Under the pieces are notes generated by a model. It saw only the letters and a list, made by a program, of their open reading frames with translations, did no database searches and was not told the DNA's origin. A stretch of 64,000 bases of DNA from Nocardioides scoriae. GTDB taxonomy: Bacteria > Actinomycetota > Actinomycetes > Propionibacteriales > Nocardioidaceae. Each line of letters begins with the position of its first letter. Position 1 is the first letter of the stretch. The position numbers and the translations under genes were made by a program. This document shows, piece by piece, positions 8,079 to 19,042 of this stretch. The DNA is taken from NCBI RefSeq assembly GCF_900104965.1, contig NZ_LT629757.1:1798001-1862000 (forward strand), given 5' to 3'.

Positions 8079-8660
8079 CTACTCCCCCGGGTTGCGCTCG
8101 GCGCCGCGCTGCAGCGTCTCGGCCTCGGAGAGCACCGCCGCCTCCTCGCCGGGCTCGGGCGTCCCGGTCGTGGAGCCGATCGCGTCGATGGGCGACTCGG
8201 GCTCGCCGGCCTCCATGTCCTCGAGGAACCCCTCGACGGCCTCGCGGTCGCCGGTCGCGGACCCGCCGTGGGCGACGTCGCGGCTGGCGACCTTGGGCTC
8301 GGTCGCGAAGGCCTCGCCTGGCGCGCCCGGCAGCGGACCGGTCGCGCGCACCGCCACCTCGGCCGGCGTGGGGATCGGGGTCCCGTCCTCGAGCCGGGAC
8401 GGGGCGGTCGTGGCGGTCGTGGCGGCCGGCTCCGAGCCGGAGGGCGACGCCTGCCCGGGCTGGTCGGGCCGCTGGGCCGGAGGGCGCGGGGTGCTCGCGG
8501 GCTCGCCGCCCGGGATCCGGCCGTGCACGACGCCCAGGCCGAGGCGGACCGCGCTGTGCGCCAGGCCGACCGCCTGGGTCGCGGTGGAGACGGGGTGGCG
8601 CGCCGCGCCGTACGCCGTGGAGATCGTGCCGCGGACCAGGGTGCCCACCAGGCTGCTCAT
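8079..8660 (-). CDS. Hypothetical protein, Pro/Ala/Gly-rich
   Basis: A 193-residue protein of unknown function starting at ATG 8660. The first ~45 residues ([43 protein letters not shown]) form an amphipathic or weakly hydrophobic segment that may associate with membranes. The remainder is Pro/Thr/Ala/Glu-rich and probably disordered. No signal peptide cleavage site, repeat or known domain is visible. It lies upstream of miaB on the same strand, 61 bases away, and is divergent from gluA. Codon use matches the neighbours, so it is probably a real gene. Confidence 0.6.
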   Translation of the reverse strand: MSSLVGTLVRGTISTAYGAARHPVSTATQAVGLAHSAVRLGLGVVHGRIPGGEPASTPRPPAQRPDQPGQASPSGSEPAATTATTAPSRLEDGTPIPTPAEVAVRATGPLPGAPGEAFATEPKVASRDVAHGGSATGDREAVEGFLEDMEAGEPESPIDAIGSTTGTPEPGEEAAVLSEAETLQRGAERNPGE

Positions 8661-8849
8661 CGTGTCGTGCTCCTCGTGTCGGGGGATCGTCGGCTCCCCT
8701 GCCAGTGCCCGGGGGTCGCGCGGACAAACCCACCTCGGTGGGACACCGGGGCGACACGCGTCACGCCGCAGGTCACCACCCGGTCACGATCGACCCCACC
8801 ACCCCGGCTCACCTCGACTCCCGACGCCCCGCCCCCCTAGGGTCACCGG

Positions 8850-9656
<807 letters not shown>

Positions 9657-9754
9657 GCGGCGCCACGGGCGTCCCCCACTTCTCTCGGGACAGCAGCACT
9701 GCCACCACCACCGGACAGGGATCGGGTCACCGGCCCGGACAGAAGGAGACAGCA

Positions 9755-10645
9755 ATGCGATTCACCAGGACCAGGGCGGTGCTCGCCACCGCCGGGCTCG
9801 CCCTCGCGCTCAGCGCCTGCGGCGGCAACGCCGGACAGTCCTCGCAGGGGGGTGCGGACGTCGAGGTCGACAAGGACGCCGCCTCCAGCTTCGAGGCCGG
9901 CACCAAGATGAAGGAGCTCGCCGACGCCGGCAAGATCACCATCGGCGTCAAGTTCGACCAGCCCGGGCTCGGCTTCAAGGGCGCGGCGGACGACGTGCCG
10001 ACCGGCTTCGACGTCGAGATGGGCAAGATCTTCGCCGGCTCCCTCGGCATCCCCGAGGACGGCATCACCTGGAAGGAGACCATCTCCGACAACCGGGAGC
10101 CCTACCTCCAGGCGGGCGAGGTCGACCTGGTCATCGCGACGTACTCCATCACCGACGAGCGTCGTCAGGTGGTCGGTCAGGCCGGGCCCTACTACGTGAC
10201 CGGCCAGCAGCTGCTCGTCAAGAAGGGCAGCGACATCCAGGACGTGGCCGACATCAAGGGCAAGGAGGTCTGCTCGGTGACCGGGTCGACCTCCCTCGAC
10301 AACGCCGAGGCCGAGGGCGCCAAGCCGCGCGGCTTCGACACCTACTCCGAGTGCCGCGACCAGGTGCTCGACGGCACCGTCGAGGCGATGACCACCGACG
10401 GCTCGATCCTGCTCGGCTACGCCGCCCAGAACCCCGACGAGCTCGAGGTCGTCGGCGAGCCCTTCTCCGAGGAGCGCTACGGGGTGGGCTACAGCAAGGA
10501 CAGCTCCGAGATGTGCCAGTGGATCAACGACACGATCGAGACCTCGTTCGAGGACGGCAACTGGGAGAAGGCGTTCGACGCCACGCTCGGCAAGTCGGGC
10601 GCCGAGGCGCCCGAGCAGCCGAAGCTCGACGCCTGCGACGCCTGA
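9755..10645 (+). CDS. gluB: Glutamate-type ABC importer, solute-binding lipoprotein
   Basis: A 296-residue extracellular binding protein anchored as a lipoprotein: signal peptide with lipobox LALSAC and Cys near residue 22. The SBP_bac_3 fold follows, with the entry motif [17 protein letters not shown], then [11 protein letters not shown], the ligand-loop [17 protein letters not shown] and [11 protein letters not shown]. Preference for acidic amino acids is inferred from family and operon order. ATG 9755 is preceded by AAGGAG at ideal spacing; the open frame upstream is a shadow through gluA. A strong hairpin follows the stop, probably keeping this mRNA segment more abundant than the permease part. 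Confidence 0.93.
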   Translation: MRFTRTRAVLATAGLALALSACGGNAGQSSQGGADVEVDKDAASSFEAGTKMKELADAGKITIGVKFDQPGLGFKGAADDVPTGFDVEMGKIFAGSLGIPEDGITWKETISDNREPYLQAGEVDLVIATYSITDERRQVVGQAGPYYVTGQQLLVKKGSDIQDVADIKGKEVCSVTGSTSLDNAEAEGAKPRGFDTYSECRDQVLDGTVEAMTTDGSILLGYAAQNPDELEVVGEPFSEERYGVGYSKDSSEMCQWINDTIETSFEDGNWEKAFDATLGKSGAEAPEQPKLDACDA

Positions 10646-10662
10646 CACGCACCGCACGAGGT

Positions 10663-10691
10663 GACGGGGCGGTCCGCGTGACCGCCCCGTC
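10663..10691 (+). terminator. Intra-operon GC hairpin between gluB and gluC
   Basis: A perfect 12-bp stem, GACGGGGCGGTC at 10663-10674 and its complement at 10680-10691, with a five-base loop, begins 17 bases after the gluB stop. There is no T-run. It may partially terminate transcription or protect the gluAB messenger from 3' decay, giving more binding protein than permease. Confidence 0.65.
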
Positions 10692-10766
10692 GCCGAGTCC
10701 GGACCGTCGGGGCGGCCCCGCCGTCCCCCGCCCCACCCACCGACCGAGGAAGGAGGTCCGCCCCGC

Positions 10767-11417
10767 ATGGACGACGTCTTCAGCAACTTCGACCTGGTGC
10801 TCCGCGCCTTCTGGCTGACCCTCCAGCTGTTCCTGCTCTCCGGCCTGATCTCGCTGGTGCTGGGCACCCTGCTCGGCGCGCTGCGCGTGGGACCCGTCGC
10901 GATCCTGAGGGGGGCGGTGTCGACCTACGTCACGGTGGTGCGCAACACGCCCCTGCTGATCGTCTTCATCTTCGTCTTCATCGCGCTGCCGCGCATCGAC
11001 GTCAACTTCCCGTTCCTCGTCAAGGGCGTCATCGCGCTCAGCTTCTACACCTCGACGTTCGTGTGCGAGGCCATCCGCTCGGGCGTCAACGCCGTCCCCC
11101 TCGGACAAGCCGAGGCAGCCCGCGCCATCGGGCTCACCTTCGCCGGCACCATGCGCGAGGTCATCCTCCCGCAGGCCTTCCGCGCGACCGTCCCGCCGCT
11201 GGCCAGCGTCATGATCGCGCTGCTGAAGAACACCTCGGTCGCCGCCGCCTTCGGGCTGCTCGAGGCCACCGCCCGGATGCGCTACTTCACCAACAACAAC
11301 GCCGACGCGCGCGAGGCGATCTTCCTGCTCTTCGCGATCGGCTACGTCGTGCTCGTCGAGGTCGTGTCCTTCGGGGCCTCCCGGCTCGAGCGTCGCTGGA
11401 AGGTGGCCCACGCATGA
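10767..11417 (+). CDS. gluC: Glutamate-type ABC importer, permease subunit
   Basis: A 216-residue polar amino-acid permease of the HisMQ type with about five membrane helices. Family hallmarks are [14 protein letters not shown] and the EAA loop [33 protein letters not shown] (about residues 128-160), which contacts the ATPase. ATG 10767 follows a good GGAAGGAGG ribosome site. Its stop overlaps the start of gluD by four bases (ATGA), so the two permeases are produced in step and form the transmembrane heterodimer. Confidence 0.93.
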   Translation: MDDVFSNFDLVLRAFWLTLQLFLLSGLISLVLGTLLGALRVGPVAILRGAVSTYVTVVRNTPLLIVFIFVFIALPRIDVNFPFLVKGVIALSFYTSTFVCEAIRSGVNAVPLGQAEAARAIGLTFAGTMREVILPQAFRATVPPLASVMIALLKNTSVAAAFGLLEATARMRYFTNNNADAREAIFLLFAIGYVVLVEVVSFGASRLERRWKVAHA

Positions 11418-12289
11418 GCGCCAACGTCCTGTTCGACTCCCCCGGCCCCCGCACCCGGCGACGCCACCGGATCTACTCGGTCGTCACGGTCCTCGCCCTG
11501 CTCGGCCTGCTCGCGCTCGTGGTGCTGCGCCTCGACGCCAAGGGACAGCTCGCCTACGTCCTGTGGGAGCCGTTCATCACCCCGGCCTACCTCCAGGCCC
11601 TCCTCGACGGCCTGCTGCGCACCCTGCAGATGGCCGCGCTGGCCGTGGTCTTCTCGGTGGTGTTCGGCGTGGTCCTCGGCGTCGCGAAGCTCTCGGACCG
11701 GCGCTGGGTCCGCGGACCGGCCTGGTTGGTCGTGGAGTTCTTCCGGGCCGTCCCGGTGCTGCTGCTGATGGTCTTCCTCTACTTCAGCTACGGCGTCGGC
11801 GCCGACGGCATCGGCGCGCTGTGGTGCGTCGTGATCGCGCTGACGCTCTACAACGGCTCGGTGCTGGCCGAGGTGTTCCGCGCGGGCATCAACGCCGTCC
11901 CTGCCGGGCAGGCGGAGGCGGCGTACGCCCTGGGGATGCGCAAGTCGCAGGTGATGTCGCTGGTCCTGCTGCCGCAGGCGGTGAAGATCATGCTGCCCTC
12001 GATCATCAGCCAGTGCGTGGTGGCCCTCAAGGACACCAGCCTCGGCTTCTACATCGCCGCACCGGGCCTGACGGCGGTGGGCAAGGCGATCTACACCGAG
12101 TTCCAGAACCAGGTGCAGACCGCGCTCGTGCTCGCCGCGATGTACGTCGCGGTCAACCTCGTCCTGACCGCCATCGCCACCTGGGTCCAGCGCCGCTACG
12201 TCGGCGAGCGCGCCACCCTGGACACCACCAGCGTCGGGCCCAACGCCCTGGCGTCCGGAGGCGCGCAGGGCACCCCCAGCGGGGTCTGA
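11414..12289 (+). CDS. gluD: Glutamate-type ABC importer, second permease subunit
   Basis: A 291-residue permease of the same family as gluC, longer through an N-terminal arm rich in Arg and an extra helix. The motifs FFRAVPVLLLMVFLYFSYG and the EAA loop KSQVMSLVLLPQAVKIMLPSIISQCVVALKDTSLGFYI are clear. ATG 11414 overlaps the gluC stop by four bases; a much longer open frame upstream runs through gluC in another frame and is not coding. It closes the transporter operon, ending nine bases from a convergent gene. Confidence 0.92.
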   Translation: MSANVLFDSPGPRTRRRHRIYSVVTVLALLGLLALVVLRLDAKGQLAYVLWEPFITPAYLQALLDGLLRTLQMAALAVVFSVVFGVVLGVAKLSDRRWVRGPAWLVVEFFRAVPVLLLMVFLYFSYGVGADGIGALWCVVIALTLYNGSVLAEVFRAGINAVPAGQAEAAYALGMRKSQVMSLVLLPQAVKIMLPSIISQCVVALKDTSLGFYIAAPGLTAVGKAIYTEFQNQVQTALVLAAMYVAVNLVLTAIATWVQRRYVGERATLDTTSVGPNALASGGAQGTPSGV

Positions 12290-12298
12290 GCAGGCGGC

Positions 12299-12775
12299 TC
12301 AGCGCTTGGGGGTCACCCACAGCCGGATGACGCCCTCGATGACGACGGTGCCGTCCGAGCGCACTCCCTTGACGCGCACGGGCACGTCCGGGTCGGTGCC
12401 GGTCCACTGCTCGGGGTCGGTGTCGGCGTGGCAGGTGATGTCGCTGGTGGCCTTGGCGGTGTAGGCGACCTCCATCCCCTTGGGGATCCAGCGCTTGTCG
12501 GCCGGGATGCTGGCCTCGGCGAGCACGCCCATCGCCGCCTCCAGGCCGTTGCACAGCGCGATGGCGTGGACCGTCCCGATGTGGTTCTTCACCGCCCGCC
12601 GCTTGGGGATGACGACCTCGGCGTGGTTGGGCTCGATCACGGTGAAGCGCGGCCGGATGCTCCAGAAGTACGGCGCGACCTGCGAGAACGCGAACGAGAA
12701 CAGCCGCTCCCCCAGCAGCGGGCCCACCACGGGCAGGGAGGTGCTCTTGCGGTGCAGGTCCAGGACGCGGCTCAT
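12299..12775 (-). CDS. DUF4442/hotdog-fold thioesterase-like protein
   Basis: A 158-residue cytoplasmic protein with the DUF4442 pattern. It has an N-terminal helix (LGERLFSFAFSQVAPYFWSIRPRFTVIEPNHAEV) and the hotdog helix HIGTVHAIALCNGLEAAMGVLAEASIPADKRWIPKGMEVAYTAKA. Relatives are related to PaaI-type acyl-CoA thioesterases; the substrate is unknown. ATG 12775 is chosen because the 17-residue extension upstream has no family similarity and reaches into the gap to the next gene. It ends nine bases from gluD, so the two are convergent. Confidence 0.8.
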   Translation of the reverse strand: MSRVLDLHRKSTSLPVVGPLLGERLFSFAFSQVAPYFWSIRPRFTVIEPNHAEVVIPKRRAVKNHIGTVHAIALCNGLEAAMGVLAEASIPADKRWIPKGMEVAYTAKATSDITCHADTDPEQWTGTDPDVPVRVKGVRSDGTVVIEGVIRLWVTPKR

Positions 12776-12918
12776 GCCGGCCGACTCTAGGACCCCTCGT
12801 GGCCCCGCTGTCGCAGGGGTCGCCATGGGCCCCGGGGCCGGCTCGGCCCTCTGGCGAGGAACCGCCAGAAAGGGACAAAACGGTCGCCACGGGCCGACCG
12901 CCCTGGTTGGATGGGGCC

Positions 12919-13443
12919 GTGCACAACCGGCGGGAGCTCGAGCAGGCGTGGCAGCACTACCTTCGCGAGGTCGCCGAGATCAACCGCAGCGGCGAGTGGG
13001 GCGCCTATGCCGACCTGTTCCGCGAGGACGTCGTCTACCGCCGCCACGGTCACGCGCCCTGCCACGGCCGCGAGCCCTTCCGGGCCTGGATCACGACCGG
13101 CACCAGCACGCTGCCGGGGTCGCTCATCACCAGCGTGGATCCCGTCTGGCACCGCCTCGACCTCACCGAGGGCCGGGTGCTGATGGAGACCCGTCACACG
13201 CTGCGCGACCCCGGTGACGGGTCGATGCACTTCGCCCTGAGCACCACCCTGCTGACCTACGGCGGCGAGGGCCTGTGGGCCTCGGGCGACGACGTCCACA
13301 ACGCGCTCTCCTACACCACGATGTACCGCAGCTGGGCCCGCGCCGCCGACGCGTGCGGCACGCTCGGCGAGGACGAGGCCGAGCTGTTCGCCGCCATGGG
13401 GCTGCACCGCCGGCCGGAGCCGATGCTCGGCTCGGGGTCCTAG
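12919..13443 (+). CDS. NTF2-like (SnoaL-type) protein
   Basis: A 174-residue protein with the nuclear-transport-factor-2 cone fold. The helix RRELEQAWQHYLREVAEINRSGEWGAYADLFREDVVYRRHGHAPCHGREPFRAWI is the typical start of this fold, followed by beta strands such as RVLMETRHTLRDPGDGSMHFALSTTLLTYGG. Family members include isomerases, dehydratases and ligand binders; no catalytic Asp/His pair can be assigned with certainty. GTG 12919 is preferred because the 40 residues encoded upstream are low-complexity and unlike the family. It stands alone, divergent from the DUF4442 gene. Confidence 0.72.
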   Translation: MHNRRELEQAWQHYLREVAEINRSGEWGAYADLFREDVVYRRHGHAPCHGREPFRAWITTGTSTLPGSLITSVDPVWHRLDLTEGRVLMETRHTLRDPGDGSMHFALSTTLLTYGGEGLWASGDDVHNALSYTTMYRSWARAADACGTLGEDEAELFAAMGLHRRPEPMLGSGS

Positions 13444-13543
13444 CTCTACCGCGCCGGTCGGCTCCGGGCTGGTGCCCCGGCCCGACCGGCCATCGTGTGC
13501 CTGTCCGCGCCGCGCCGCTGCACGAGGTCTAGACGGAAGGACA

Positions 13544-13565
13544 CGACCCCTCCCCGGGAGGGTCG
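13544..13565. terminator. Hairpin in the gap before the acyltransferase gene
   Basis: CGACCC-TCCC pairs with GGGAGGGTCG (13544-13565, one bulged C), about 100 bases after the NTF2-like gene, a plausible terminator. The rest of this 233-base gap holds a second stem, GCGTGGT/ACCACGC at 13635-13653, shortly before the acyltransferase start. No promoter could be assigned with confidence. Confidence 0.5.
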
Positions 13566-13676
13566 CATCGTGGGACCGACACGCCGCGGGCCGCACCGGC
13601 ACAGCCCTGACCTGCCCACACTCGCGAGACCTCAGCGTGGTCGCCCACCACGCGCTCGGGACCTCGGGGGGAACCA

Positions 13677-14765
13677 GTGGCTGTCAGGAACATCCAGGGA
13701 CTTCGTGCGGTGGCGGCCTTCATGGTCGTCCTCGCCCACGTCGGCGGCACCAGCGGCGTGCACGCCACGCTCTTCGGGGGCGGACCCGGCTGGGTCCGTC
13801 TCGAGGAGGTGGGACGGACGGGCGTCGACCTGTTCTTCGTGATCAGCGGCTTCATCATGCTCGTCACCACCGCCCGCGTGCCCCACGGCGTCGCGGGAGC
13901 GCGCCACTTCCTGTGGCGGCGTGTCACCCGGATCTACCCGCCCTACCTCGTGGTGACCTCGGCCGTCCTCGCGGTCTACCTGCTGCGGCCGGACCTGGTC
14001 AACGACAGCCAGGAGCACCGGCCCGACGTGCTCGCGTCCTTCCTGCTGCTGCCCCAGGACGGGCTGCCGCTGCTGCTCGTCGGGTGGACGCTGGTGTTCG
14101 AGATGTACTTCTACGTCGTCCTCGCCCTCACCCTGCTGCTCCCCCGTGCGGCGCTGCTGCCCGCTCTGGCCGTCTGGGGCATGGTCACCGTGGCGGCGGG
14201 CCAGGTGCCGTCCACGCACCCGTGGGTGCAGCTCGTGGCCAGTCCCCTCAACGTCGAGTTCATGCTCGGCGCGGTCATCGGCGGGCTGTTCGCCGCGGGC
14301 CACCGCCGGGCGCCCCTGGCGCTCTCGCTCCTCGGTGCCGGCGGCGCGGTCCTCCTGGCGGCGCTGGTCATGCTCGGGGCCGACCCCTACCCCGGCGACG
14401 GGGACTGGCCCGTGGTGATCGTCACGGTGGTCCCGTTCACGCTGCTCGTCTACGGGCTGGCCTGCCTGGAGGCCGGCTCCGGCTGGGTGGTGCCGGGCGT
14501 GCTCGTGGGCCTCGGGGACGTGTCGTACTCGCTTTACCTGACCCACGTCGCGGTCTTCAAGGTGCTGACGGTGGGGCTGGCCGGTCTGACGCTGGGCGGT
14601 ACTGCGTCCCAGGTCGCGGTGGTGCTGCTGGCGCTGGTGGCAGCCGTCGCGGGGGCGCTGGTGTTCTACGTGCTCGTCGAGAAGCGACTGCTGCGGACGT
14701 TGCACGCCGGGACGGTCGCCGACCGGTGGCGCCGCCGCGCCTCGCCGGCCCGGCAGCCGGCCTGA
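13677..14765 (+). CDS. Acyltransferase 3 family membrane protein
   Basis: A 362-residue integral membrane O-acyltransferase-like protein with about ten helices. Diagnostic are the start NIQGLRAVAAFMVVLAHVGG, containing the conserved R...H pair (about residues 10-22), then GRTGVDLFFVISGFIML and RRVTRIYPPYLV. These proteins acetylate or succinylate sugars, polysaccharides or antibiotics on the membrane; the acceptor is unknown. GTG 13677 sits directly before the family's canonical start. It is convergent with recX, only 16 bases apart. It belongs to no obvious operon. Confidence 0.85.
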   Translation: MAVRNIQGLRAVAAFMVVLAHVGGTSGVHATLFGGGPGWVRLEEVGRTGVDLFFVISGFIMLVTTARVPHGVAGARHFLWRRVTRIYPPYLVVTSAVLAVYLLRPDLVNDSQEHRPDVLASFLLLPQDGLPLLLVGWTLVFEMYFYVVLALTLLLPRAALLPALAVWGMVTVAAGQVPSTHPWVQLVASPLNVEFMLGAVIGGLFAAGHRRAPLALSLLGAGGAVLLAALVMLGADPYPGDGDWPVVIVTVVPFTLLVYGLACLEAGSGWVVPGVLVGLGDVSYSLYLTHVAVFKVLTVGLAGLTLGGTASQVAVVLLALVAAVAGALVFYVLVEKRLLRTLHAGTVADRWRRRASPARQPA

Positions 14766-14781
14766 ACGCCGACGCTGCTCG

Positions 14782-15372
14782 TCACGGACCGTCGAGGCCC
14801 TCGTCGGCGGTCTCGACGCCGTGGGCAGCGAGCTCCTCCTTGACGACGCGGAAGGCGACCCCGCTGGAGTGGCCCTTGCGGGCCAGCATGCCCACCATGC
14901 GACGTACGGCCTTGTCGTGCTCGAGACGGCCCACCGTGCGCATCCGGCCACGCACGAGCTGGCGGGCCGCCTGCTCCTCGTCGTCGTCGTCGACCTCGTC
15001 GAGCGCCTCGCGGGCGACCTCGTCGTCGATGCCCTTGCGGCGCAGCTCCTGGGCCAGCGCCCGGCGGGCCAGGCCTCGCCCCGACTGCCGCTGCTCGACC
15101 CAGTCGCGGGCGAAGGCGGCGTCGTCGATGAGCCCGACCTCGGTGAAGCGGTCGAGCAGCCGACCGGCGACGTCGTCGGGGACCTCGCGGTCGGCCAGCT
15201 TGGTCGCCAGCTCGGCCCGGGTGCGGGCCCGGCCCGTCAGCTGGTTGAGCAGGATCGTCCGGGCGACCGACTCGGGGTCGGCCTCCGGACCGGTGTCCAG
15301 CCCGGGGGACGGCTCACGTGGGGTCCGCCCCCGGGAGCGGGAGGCCCGCCGAGAGCCGTGCTCCCCCACCAC
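14782..15372 (-). CDS. recX: Regulatory protein RecX
   Basis: Modulates RecA filament growth and activity. The 196-residue protein has a disordered basic N-terminus (~30 residues) followed by tandem three-helix RecX repeats: ARTILLNQLTGRARTRAELATKLADREVP, then GLIDDAAFARDWVEQRQS-GRGLARRALAQELRRKGI, and a third with RRMVGMLARKGHSSGVAFRVVKEEL. GTG 15372 lies two bases after the recA stop, the usual tight coupling. It shares the recA transcript and therefore the SOS control. Confidence 0.93.
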   Translation of the reverse strand: MVGEHGSRRASRSRGRTPREPSPGLDTGPEADPESVARTILLNQLTGRARTRAELATKLADREVPDDVAGRLLDRFTEVGLIDDAAFARDWVEQRQSGRGLARRALAQELRRKGIDDEVAREALDEVDDDDEEQAARQLVRGRMRTVGRLEHDKAVRRMVGMLARKGHSSGVAFRVVKEELAAHGVETADEGLDGP

Positions 15373-15374
15373 GA

Positions 15375-16442
<1,068 letters not shown>

Positions 16443-16591
16443 GGGACTTCCTCGTTTCTCGTGCGCCGGTCGGCGCGGGTCTGACCTCGTGTCCTGCCAG
16501 ACGTTAGGGGCCGGCACCGACAGTCCTCGGTGCTGCTGGCCGTGCTGTGGAGAACCACGTCCCGACCCCTGCCTGTGGACACGACGGTAGT

Positions 16592-16607
16592 ACGAACACG
16601 TGTTCGA
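16592..16607 (-). promoter_or_regulatory. LexA (SOS) box of recA
   Basis: The palindrome CGAACACGTGTTCG at 16593-16606, with A and A at the outer positions, matches the mycobacterial/Bacillus-type LexA consensus TCGAAC-N4-GTTCGA except for one outermost base. TACTAC immediately downstream on the minus strand could be the -10 element. It is 150 bases before the recA start. Confidence 0.85.
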
Positions 16608-16619
16608 CCGCCAACGTGA

Positions 16620-16653
16620 CACGCCGACCCACCGAGATCGGTGGGCCGGCGTG
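16620..16653 (-). terminator. Terminator hairpin after the 5'-nucleotidase gene
   Basis: CACGCCG-CCCACCGA pairs with TCGGTGGG-CGGCGTG around a two-base centre with one mismatched position, 27 bases after the nucleotidase stop. It also separates that transcript from the recA promoter, whose LexA box begins 12 bases further on. Confidence 0.75.
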
Positions 16654-16679
16654 CGAGGTGCTGCGTGGAGCGGGTGGGG

Positions 16680-18596
16680 CTACTGCGTGATCCGGTCCAG
16701 CGGCCCCGGGGTGTACGGCGAGACCGACTGCAGGTGGTCGGCGAACGCGTCGATGTCGAGGCCGCCGTAGTACTTGCCCGTGCCGTCCTTGAACGCCGGG
16801 AACCCGTCACCCCCGTCGGAGAGGAAGTTGTTGGTCACGATGCGATAGGTCGCCGCCTTGTCGATCGGCGTGCCGTCCAGGGTCACGCTGCCCTCGGCCG
16901 CCCCGGTCGGGGTCAGCCGGTAGGAGAAGCCCTCGCTGACCTGCAGCACCTTGCGGCTGGCCGCGTTGGCGCCGGTCACCTGCTGGGCCAGGAGGTCGTA
17001 GACCTGCTGGCCGGTGAGGCTCATCGAGACCAGGAAGTTGTTGAACGGCTGCACCGCGAAGGCCTCGGAGTAGGTGACCTCGCCGACCTGCTCGTCGTAC
17101 GCCTGGTTGGCGCGGACCAGGTTGGTGCGGATGCCACCGGGGTTCATGAAGGCGATCACCGGCTCCTCGCCGCCCGTGACGACCGAGTCGTCGGCGAGCT
17201 GGGCGTCGGCGATCAGGTCGCCCAGGGCGCTCTCCCCCGTGGCCGAGGGGGTGGTGGTGACGTCGGCCCCGATGGTGCCGAGCACCTTGCTGGCGATGGG
17301 GCGCACCAGCTCCTTGTAGCGGGCGATCAGGGCGGTCTGCGCCGGGTCCTTGGGCACCGTGCGGGTGACCTGCAGGTTGGAGCCCTCGACGCTCGCCCGG
17401 ACGATGTCGCGGGTGGCCTTGTCGTAGGTCAGGTTGGTCTCGGTGACCAGGCGGCCGAACGACGAGGCGGAGGTGACGAGCCGGGGGTTGCCGGCGGGGT
17501 CCGCGACGTCGCAGACGTAGGGCTGGTGGGTGTGGCCCGAGACGACCATGTCGATGGCGGGGTCGAGACCCTCGGCGATCGGCAGGATCGGCGAGATCGG
17601 GTCGAGGGAGCCACCCTTGCCGCAGGTGTAGTCGTACGCCGGGGCGACCGTGTAGGGCTTGCCGGTCGCCGGGTCGGTGCCGAGCTGGACGTTCTTCGGG
17701 GTGCCGCCCTGGTGCACCAGCACCACGATGGCGTTGACGCCCTTGCGGCGCAGCACCGGCACCAGCGCGTTGGCGGTCTGCACCTCGTCGTGGAACTCCA
17801 GGCCGGCCACGCCGCTGGCCGTGACGATGTCGGGGGTCTCCTCGAGCGTCATGCCGATGAAGCCGATCTTGGCCTTGCCGACCTGCTCGATGGCGTACGG
17901 CGGCAGGATCGTCTGCCCGGTGCCGGCGTACGTCACGTTGGCGGCCAGCCAGTCGAAGTCGGCTCCGGCGAAGGTGCCGTCGGGGCAGGAGTCCTGGTTG
18001 TTGGCGCCGTCGCCGTCGTCGAGGCAGCCGCCGGCCGCCATCCGCTGGAGCTCCTGGTAGCCCTCGTCGAACTCGTGGTTGCCCACGGCGCTGACGTCGA
18101 GGCCCAGCTGGTTGAGCGACTCGACCGCGGGCTCGTCGTGGAACGCCGCCGAGAGCAGCGGCGAGGCGCCGATGAGGTCGCCGGCCGCCACGGTGAGGCT
18201 GTTCGGGTGGCCCTGGCGGGCCTGCTCGAGCGTAGTGGCGAGGTACTCCGCGCCGCCCGCGTCGGTGGTCGTGGCCACCGGGGGCTTGCCGTCGGCCACG
18301 GTGTAGCCGGTGGTGTTGCGACCGCTCGACCCGGCCGGGGGCTCGAGGTTGCCGTGGAAGTCGTTGAACGACAGCAGCTGCACCTTCTCGTAGCGGCCGG
18401 GCTGACCGGGCCACCCGGGGCCGGGCTTGGGCTTGCCGGGCTTCGGCTTGCCCGGCTTGGGCTTGGCGGGCTTGGCCGTCGCCTGGCTCGCGGCGTCGGC
18501 CGTGGTCGCGCCGAGCGTCGAGAGCGTGGCCAGGGTCGACAGGGCCAGGGCCCCGGCGGCGAGGACGCCGGTGAGGCGTCGCGTGCGGTGCGGCAT
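16680..18596 (-). CDS. Secreted 5'-nucleotidase / UDP-sugar hydrolase family protein
   Basis: A 638-residue exported phosphoesterase that probably releases phosphate from extracellular nucleotides. After a Sec signal peptide (residues ~1-36, cleavage near ADA-AS) comes a linker with three tandem PKPGK units, perhaps wall-spanning. The metallophosphatase domain has LLSFNDFHGNLEP, GDLIGASPLLS, VGNHEFDEGY and VVSGHTHQPYVC. The C-terminal 5_nucleotid_C domain has IAFMNPGGIRTNL and RIVTNNFLSDGGDGF. ATG 18596 follows AGGAG. The gene lies between DUF3046 and recA, which are usually adjacent in actinobacteria, and has its own terminator, so it looks inserted into that pair. Confidence 0.93.
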   Translation of the reverse strand: MPHRTRRLTGVLAAGALALSTLATLSTLGATTADAASQATAKPAKPKPGKPKPGKPKPGPGWPGQPGRYEKVQLLSFNDFHGNLEPPAGSSGRNTTGYTVADGKPPVATTTDAGGAEYLATTLEQARQGHPNSLTVAAGDLIGASPLLSAAFHDEPAVESLNQLGLDVSAVGNHEFDEGYQELQRMAAGGCLDDGDGANNQDSCPDGTFAGADFDWLAANVTYAGTGQTILPPYAIEQVGKAKIGFIGMTLEETPDIVTASGVAGLEFHDEVQTANALVPVLRRKGVNAIVVLVHQGGTPKNVQLGTDPATGKPYTVAPAYDYTCGKGGSLDPISPILPIAEGLDPAIDMVVSGHTHQPYVCDVADPAGNPRLVTSASSFGRLVTETNLTYDKATRDIVRASVEGSNLQVTRTVPKDPAQTALIARYKELVRPIASKVLGTIGADVTTTPSATGESALGDLIADAQLADDSVVTGGEEPVIAFMNPGGIRTNLVRANQAYDEQVGEVTYSEAFAVQPFNNFLVSMSLTGQQVYDLLAQQVTGANAASRKVLQVSEGFSYRLTPTGAAEGSVTLDGTPIDKAATYRIVTNNFLSDGGDGFPAFKDGTGKYYGGLDIDAFADHLQSVSPYTPGPLDRITQ

Positions 18597-18720
18597 GGAC
18601 TGGTTCTCCTGATCCTCCGAGTGGGATCCCCGAGCGGGACCCGGTGACCCTAACCGCGCCGTCGCCCCGCCCGGGAGGCCTGGCGGATCACGGTTGCGTG
18701 ACGGCTGGGTGGACGCCCGC

Positions 18721-18915
18721 CTAGCGGTCGGTGGACGGCAGCCCGAGCTCGGCCCACACCGCGCGCCACACCACCTTGGGCGCCTCCCCCGCGTCCAGCG
18801 CCTCGGTCGCGCTGCGGCCACCGAGCGAGGCCAGCACGTGCGACTCGGCCCACAGCCGGGCGTAGCCGTCGCCGAGGGCGGCGTCCATGCGCGTCCAGAA
18901 CTCGGTGTGCCTCAC
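18721..18915 (-). CDS. DUF3046 protein
   Basis: A 64-residue protein starting at GTG 18915: RHTEFWTRMDAALGDGYARLWAESHVLASLGGRSATEALDAGEAPKVVWRAVWAELGLP. The HTEFW start, the H-V-L-x-x-L-G-G-R motif and the VWRA end are the hallmarks of DUF3046. This small helical family, of unknown function, is restricted to actinobacteria and typically encoded just upstream of recA. The longer open frame upstream lacks family similarity. Here a nucleotidase gene separates it from recA. Confidence 0.88.
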   Translation of the reverse strand: MRHTEFWTRMDAALGDGYARLWAESHVLASLGGRSATEALDAGEAPKVVWRAVWAELGLPSTDR

Positions 18916-19042
18916 CCTGGTGATGCTGCCAGAGCGCCCCCACCGCCCCGACCGGAGGCACCGGTGGTCGTGCCGCCACCCCCGATCGTGTAGACCATGG
19001 GCAGGCCGGACGCCGGGTCCGGCCACTGCCGGGAGGAGCACG

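Noticed and set aside
13444-13676. Small gene in the gap before the acyltransferase
   Set aside because: Open frames here are Arg-rich, lack ribosome sites and show no typical codon pattern; the gap contains two hairpins instead.
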